Source of the DNA: Rhododendron vialii
Lineage: Eukaryota; Streptophyta; Magnoliopsida; Ericales; Ericaceae
NCBI RefSeq assembly: GCF_030253575.1
Contig: NC_080569.1
Location: 7,048,001-7,112,000, forward strand
DNA length: 64,000 bases
Reading direction: 5' to 3'
A program made the position numbers and the translations under genes. Positions within the stretch are counted from its first letter, which is position 1; every line of letters begins with the position of its first letter. The notes under the pieces are model-generated. The model had not been told where the DNA came from. It did no database searches and saw nothing but the letters and a program-made list of their open reading frames with translations. Positions 58,401 to 64,000 of the stretch are shown here, piece by piece.

Positions 58401-60586
58401 AATGGATAGTTTGTTCTCGGTGGGTTACTTATTCTTTTGTAGCTTAATGCACAAGATGCACGGAAATGATTATCTTGACTTCGTATCGGTTAGACGAGTA
58501 TTAATATACCAGTGGTATAGAATCATGTGCGTTCACTTACGGCCCCTTTGGATTGTGAGAAAATGGAGCCTTTCCTCACCAAATCTCCAAAAATATCATT
58601 TGTGTACGCTTTTTTTCTCCATTTTCTACCATAGTACTCAATCCAAATGAGTGTTTTGGTAAGAAACTGGAATCCTTTCTTTTCTTTTCTTAACAAATCA
58701 GTCAATCCAAAGGGGCTGTTAGTAATTGACATTCGATGACAGGTTCCACTAAGTGAGTACCATCATATTTGATTGCTATGGAGTATGGACTACTATGTGA
58801 CGTTTATTGCTGTATACAAATGTTAGGTGAACTTTGCCTTGGTGTATGTTTGTGCACATAAGTTGCTGGTATGCATTTTTACAGGCAACTGCTAAAATTG
58901 TTGGACCTTATATTTTCAGAAATGAATCGAGTGAATCATTTAGAGCAAGATTGCGGCTACTTTATGTGTGATCTCTCATAATTTGTTTCATTGATCCCAA
59001 AGACGTCGTGCGTTTAGGTTATTAATATCACTCATTTTTTTGTCTGACGAGTTTTCTATCTTTGATCTTGCTTGTGAATAAACGGTTGGAATGTGCTTTA
59101 ATTTCTGTTGTTATGTCTGAAGTTGTTGCACTTTTTCTAACCCGTATTATTCTGTTTGCTAGTTATGGTATTCACTTTCTAAAACACTAGCTGAGAAAGG
59201 AGCTTGGGAATTTGCCAAGGAAAAAGGTTTGGATGTGGTTGTGGTGAATCCTGGAGCAGTTATGGGCCCTATTCTGCCCCCAACTCTTAATGCAAGCATG
59301 TTAATGCTTCTTCGTCTACTTCAGGGTAATATTTTCAAGAAGTTATAAGTTACTATAGATTCTGTTGAGATGTTCGACGATTTGCAAATGTAGCATTTAA
59401 AAAGACGAGTATTCATGTATCTCTTAGTATTCTTTTGCTCCATTAGATCCTTAGGAGAATGGGAGGGGCGTGAGGAGGAAGGCGAGTTTCTTTGAAACTG
59501 AGAAATTTATAAGTGACAACTTCCAATCGTGTTATTGATTAGTTAAATAGGGAACTAAATGTTACAAGCATCTATTCCAGCGGCATTGGTGAAATATTCA
59601 ATCTTCAAAGCTCCGCATGAGATGCTTTTAGGGTTTCTACATGATTCCTGGGCCTCAAATGGGAAAGTGGTTTCTGAAGTTGGCTGCTAGCGCTGGAACC
59701 GTTCGTGAGTGATCTAAATTTGTTTTCATGTTTCAGAAGCGTTGGGGAATAAGAGTCCATGTCTCAATACTTACATAAAAGGATTTTCCTTGGCTGACAT
59801 ACTAACTCTATCATTCTGCTTTCTCCATGCTTATGACTGACCACTGGCCAGTTGAAGTGTTAAAAGGAGACTAATTGTAGGAACGATGGGTACCGAGCTG
59901 ACTCTTTATTTATGAGACCGTTAATTTCAAAACTAACATGGCTTTCATTTTTGGCCAGGGTGCACTGAAACATATGAAAACATCTTTATAGGGTCTGTCC
60001 ATGTGAAAGATGTGGCCCTAGCACACATATTGGTCTATGAAAATACATCAGCTACAGGAAGGCACCTGTGTGTTGAAGCTATATCACACTATGGTGACTT
60101 TGCAGCCATGGTCGCAGAACTTTATCCTGAATACAATATCCCCAGGTAATGTGACTGTGTTGACATTTGGTAAACTCAATTCTGGTGTTGATTAAATGAA
60201 GTGTCTGATACATTATTGCTTGGTCGGGAAGATAAGATCGATAAGTCCCCTCATAGTCGTAGCGGAAACTTGGGTTCAGATCCCCCACTTCACTTCGGTT
60301 GGGGGATGGCTACCCTTGTACCGCAGGCTTCTGTTTACTGTTTGAGATGGTATCTGATAAAGTGGTTGGTACATGAATAAATGGTTGCAAATTGTTTCAT
60401 GATTTTTTAGGCGTTGTTTATACGAATTCCTTTTTTTGAAGGCTGCCAAAAGATACTCAACCTGGATTGCTGAGATCTAAGAATGCATCTACGAAGCTGA
60501 TGGACTTGGGTTTACAATTCATTCCTATGGAGCAAATCATCAAGGAATCGGTTGAGAGCTTAAAGAGCAAAGGATTTATTTCGTAA
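55452..60586 (+). CDS. CRL: Cinnamoyl-CoA-reductase-like NAD(P)-dependent reductase, copy B, 6 exons
   Basis: Tandem paralogue of the 47.7-kb gene with identical exon sizes: 55452-55578, 55653-55825, 55903-56088, 59163-59325, 59959-60145, 60442-60586, 326 residues, no frame break. TGGSGYIG, Ser131, Tyr165 and Lys169 are kept. By hand count about 13 residues differ from copy A: T4S, I24V, G77A, D94E, K97E, Q103L, V132N, S133T, T136M, A175G, T194A, M227I, V325I. Three of these (132, 133, 136) follow the catalytic Ser directly and replace residues that copy A shares with the Arabidopsis relatives as I recall them. Intron 3 is longer because of a hAT insertion. The promoter carries two extra insertions relative to copy A. 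It looks functional; its substrate may differ from that of copy A. Confidence 0.92.
56460..56715. other. GC-rich stretch inside the hAT element
   Basis: About 250 bp rich in CACC/CCACC in the midst of AT-rich transposon DNA, with open frames on both strands (Pro/His/Ser-rich on the plus strand). Composition suggests captured host exon or leader sequence. I cannot identify a source gene. Confidence 0.35.
57272..57621. mobile_element. Palindromic element nested in the hAT element
   Basis: The outer arms GCTAAATAAGCCAAYTGRG are inverted at both ends. Inside is TTATTCAATTTTTTTTCTTA, then TGTTAGTTTTTTGTCAATTT, and their complements. The centre is two copies of TTGGCTTATT. Related in its inner arms to the modules at 34353-34691 and 35351-35734. 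Confidence 0.75.
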
Positions 60587-60829
60587 TAGAAAACTCAGCT
60601 TAGCTTCCTGGAGTCCTTATATTCCGTGTCATTGATATATGGGAGGGACTTTTGTAGCATGAATGGTAATCTATTTACCGTATTTCTTGTGGGTTAATGC
60701 TTGTGTCCTATCCTGGTGGCTTTTGCAGCTAATGTAGAAGAACTTCACCATGAATGTAAGTCCTTGTTATTGGTCCTGAAAATTTCCATCATCGTCACTC
60801 TTGATTTGGTAGCAAATGATTGTGAGATT

Positions 60830-61070
60830 GGTTGTATACAATTAGTCTAAAGTGTAATGGAGTAGTTGATTAGGTTTGCTTTTACTAAAAGTCTAAAAGG
60901 CCAATAGTGCTGTTTGTAAATTATGTTTGTTTCCCTGATGTCATGCATGATGTATTCGGCTGTCTCCTTACGTCTATAAAAGGAGAGCATCCCCCTGTAA
61001 AAAACCAAGTCAGTTGAAGTCTGCAATAATATTTCAGTCTCTTGTGTATATTGTGTTCTCTATACGATCA
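60830..61070 (+). mobile_element. LTR-like insertion downstream of CRL copy B
   Basis: About 240 bp absent from unit A at the same place (between GTGAGATT and GGGCATTG). It contains CTATAAAAGGAGAGC, then CTGTAAAAAACC and AATAATATTTCAG, and ends TATACGATCA. A TATA box followed by a transcribed-looking tail and a CA end suggests a single LTR. No target duplication was resolved. Confidence 0.4.
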
Positions 61071-61875
61071 GGGCATTGCTTACCATACATTAGTGCCATG
61101 CTTGAAAGCTGCCAAGAGATATTACTGCATTTTTTTGTTCATACGAGTAGAATTTTATATTACCCAAATCTCTTCTCAATTCGTCAATAATTGTATTAAC
61201 TTCTTAACCGCAAGAGTTGAATTCACAATTAATAGTGCATACGTACACCTATTTACACCCCTTAACTTGAACTTGTTACGTTCATTTATTATATTATTTG
61301 TAGTTTGATATTCGTTTTTCTCGTTTCAAAACCAACCGAGAATTTTATTGGTGTCAATCAAATTAATAAAGAATGAAGACCAAGTTTATATTGGATGTTG
61401 AATAAGAGAAGCACTAAATAAAATTCCTAAGCTACGTTGTGGAATTGGAGCGTTATACCGAATTGGATTTGCACGTGGGGGCCAAGCAGCCAACAAGTAC
61501 TTGTAGGGGGGACATTTATATTAAAAAGAGGGCCCACTAACTACAATGGAAAGGGGAGGAATTCTTTTCCCTAACGGCAGAGTTAACATAGGAAAAGGAG
61601 GGTTTTGCTCGGAGGATATCTTATTTCCCACGGAAAAACAGAGACCAACAGACGCGGCTTCGGCTGCGGCAGAAAGAAATACGCCATGATCGGCTTAGCT
61701 CCTTCGGCTAGGATAACGAGGATATCTCTCCAAGTAGTATGGTTGTAAAGATTTTTAGGTTCTTTTCTATTCGACTTTAGTTGAGCAACTTTGAATAATT
61801 CATTGTTTCAATGAAAGTTTCTATTGCTTTATCTTCACATTGTGTTTGTATTCATGATATCAAATACCGTTGTGC

Positions 61876-62075
61876 AACCATTTTTTAATGTTTTGAGATA
61901 GACTATACGATGTGAGACAAGTTGTGCCTTGGTTAAATTTCATTTTTCAATGTTTTGAGATAAACTATACGACGTGAGACAGGTTGTGCCTTGGTTAAAT
62001 CTCATTTTTTAATGTTTTGAAATAGACTTTGAGATAGACTATACGACGTGAGACAGATCGTATCTTGGTTAAGTC
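61876..62075. repeat. Short tandem repeat, three copies (unit B)
   Basis: Same repeat as 52176-52310, with TTGAGATARACTATACGAYG and TGCCTTGGTTAAAT, but one copy more. Confidence 0.8.
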
Positions 62076-63221
62076 CAGTGAAACGATCCGTGCCGTAATG
62101 AGAATATTTTTTGGGATTATCGATAGAAATTGCTACCCTATTGGTGGTTTGGTTATAAGTTGGATGAAACCCTAGACTTCGCCACAATTATATTGCAAGG
62201 GGAGGTTGCATCAAAACCTTAGTCCCTTCTCTCTCCTGCTTCCAAAATCTTTAATCAGCTTTTGTAGTTTAATTGTTAGTAGTTTAATCAAATCAATCAC
62301 AAATCCAAACTCCCATTTAATTTCAAAATTAAATTAGAAATTAATTGAAAGTACCGTAACTTAGCCTTTTACTCCCTGTAGACGATCCTGGACTTAACCA
62401 CTGTTCTTTGGAATAATAATTAATTCCTTATTTTATAAATTAAATTATATTTTTGATACGAAAACGACAGACCAACAATCTCGCTACATCTAAGTAAAGC
62501 TACGATACTTTAGAATCAGGTGCCTTGCCTTTTTTAAGACATGATGACACTTCAAAGTTCAAAGTTGTCATGTGGATTCACAAGGTGGGTGCTTATATGT
62601 TACTTTGCCACAAAAGTAGATTTTTTTCATTTATACTTTCATTTCCTTCTCTTTATTCCTTTTTAGCCAATAACCATAATGAGAAAGTATGTTGAGGTGA
62701 TAAATTTTAAAGAACTAAATAAGTAGTATTTAAATTGCACGTTGATCACCAAAAAAATATACCTGGTGGAATGACAAGGGTATTACAAGTCTTTTTTTCT
62801 CCATGACAGTTGGTAGTTAGTGTTAGTTGTAATTATTGAGATTAAAAATTCGTATGAAATACATAGTGCTTACCACTGAGTTACCACTCTACCTGCGGGG
62901 TCTTACTAGTCTTTACATCAACTAATTATTTAGCCAAGGACCAAATGCATTAAATTTACAATGCCATGTAGTCATAGGGTAAAGGCCCATTAGTTTTTTC
63001 TAGGGATGGAAGAAAAACCGACGGATCAAAGAAATCGACCGATTGATTCGGTTTTTGGTTGGGGTAAGGGTGGGTTTGGTCGTCTTCAATTTGGATCAAA
63101 CCAAACCGATTAATTTCGGTTGGGTCTCATTTACCTATAAATTTCTCCGGACTGAGCCGATATACCCCAAAATCATACCGAATTGGACCAATCAATCAAA
63201 GCCATCCATCTTAAGGGCACA

Positions 63222-64000
63222 TTCCGCTAAGGTTCTTGTTTTCTAAGTATTTATTTTTCAATTTACGAGACATTTCATTCTCTCACAATATAAATCACCT
63301 TTAATTTTAATTTTAGTTAGTGGAACACGGACTCAGGGGGGCTGCTGTGCGTGCTGTCCCAGCCCATGGGACCCCGCTCCGGTCTTAGTCCGACCATCGG
63401 AAACGTTCACTTCGTAGAGCTCGTCGAGTTGAACAAGTATGCAAAAAATTAGTTTGATCGGATATCTTTAAGTGCCTGATCAGAACACATATAACTTGCC
63501 AATAATGGGTTCTGGTAGATTTGATCCAGTGTTTCGGATCCATTCTTTTCAAGATAAAAATGTTCCGATCAAGCACTTAAAGATATCCGATCAAACTGAT
63601 TTCTTGCATACTTGTTCAACTCGACGAGCTCTACGAAGTGAACGTTTCCGATCGTCAAACCAAGCCCAGAGCGGGGCCCCCTGGGCCGGGACAGCACGCT
63701 GCTGTCCCTTCAAGGGACAGCAGGCCCCCTGAGTCGAGTGGAACACACCATAAGATACCAAATTTGAGAAAAATCATACGTACCAGCCGGGATTCAAACG
63801 TTAGATAAAACCTCTGCATATTAGAAGGAGTGTACACTAATCAAGTGCAACAACTTGAAACATAAATTAAGCGTTCTTCTTGATTTCTCTCCTTCACGGT
63901 ACGTTCTTATGTACCAAAAGTTAAACCAAAAAAATCAAAATGCATTAATATCAAGTATTATTAACACTTATTTCTACCTTAATTCTTCTCCTCATATGCC
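63222..64000 (+). repeat. Start of a third duplication unit, cut by the window end
   Basis: TTCCGCTAAGGTTCTTGTTT again opens a stretch matching the first 370 bp or so of units A and B once the nested MITE is removed. The CRL gene of this unit, if present, would lie about 1.1-1.9 kb beyond the window end. Confidence 0.85.
63329..63736. mobile_element. Palindromic MITE with 10-bp target duplication in unit C
   Basis: Ends GGACTCAGGGGG and, inverted, CGACTCAGGGGG, flanked by AGTGGAACAC (63319-63328 and 63737-63746). Units A and B lack it. The 408-bp palindrome carries ACGTTCACTTCGTAGAGC and its complement, and the core TTTGATCGGATATCTTTAAG, which resembles the cores of the MITEs at 14.9 and 18.5 kb. 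A 9-10 bp duplication fits the Mutator superfamily. Confidence 0.85.

Larger units (their letters stand above)
53527..63221 (+). repeat. Segmental duplication, unit B (about 9.7 kb)
   Basis: Same start motif as unit A (TTCCGCTAAGGTTCTTATTT) and the same order: promoter SINE, CRL gene, 3' flank, tandem repeat, GGGATGGAAG remnant. It is about 2.8 kb longer, mainly because of insertions at 54328-54910, about 55105-55345, 56268-57970 and 60830-61070. Confidence 0.9.

Noticed and set aside
55452-60586. CRL copy B as a pseudogene
   Set aside because: All six exons, splice sites and catalytic residues are intact.

Overview
The window is plant nuclear DNA, almost certainly from a eudicot. The protein genes are split by spliceosomal introns, and the intergenic DNA is AT-rich and full of small DNA transposons, SINEs and CT/GA microsatellites. 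The proteins include plastid and mitochondrial plant proteins and a plant-only LOB-domain factor. I cannot name the species. Exon joins were made by hand from splice signals, frame and remembered family sequences, without a search.

Left third (1-33.6 kb): five genes. They are plastid malonyl-CoA:ACP transacylase (MCAT, +), photosystem II core phosphatase (PBCP, +), mitoferrin (-), an LBD12-type LOB-domain factor (-) and the meiotic break factor DFO (-). A tRNA-Gly(GCC) lies between MCAT and PBCP on the minus strand. As I recall, orthologues of the first four cluster near At2g30130-At2g30200, and mitoferrin and DFO homologues sit near At1g07030-At1g07060, so this looks like an ancestral eudicot block. 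The wide spaces between mitoferrin, LBD12 and DFO hold MITEs, a Cassandra-like TRIM fossil, Stowaway and PIF/Harbinger MITEs, SINEs and a CACTA element.

Middle (33.6-46.6 kb): a 1.7-kb fold-back structure with a Stowaway nested in one arm. It is followed by a GPI-anchored GH17/X8 beta-1,3-glucanase-like gene (-) whose usual nucleophile Glu reads as Gln, and by TIM22 (+), the mitochondrial carrier-import channel.

Right third (46.6-64 kb): a tandem segmental duplication. Unit A (about 46631-53526) and unit B (about 53527-63221) each hold one intact six-exon cinnamoyl-CoA-reductase-like gene (CRL type). A third unit starts at about 63222 and runs off the window. Unit B is longer mainly because of later insertions: a hAT element with an 8-bp target duplication in intron 3, two promoter insertions and an LTR-like insertion downstream. 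The two proteins differ at about 13 of 326 residues by hand count, with three changes just after the catalytic serine. A mobile element with a 10-bp target duplication marks the third unit only.

I found no new gene system. The most interesting material is the stepwise history of the CRL tandem array, the altered GH17 active site, two GC-AG introns, the large fold-back element and a family of palindromic MITEs sharing one core.
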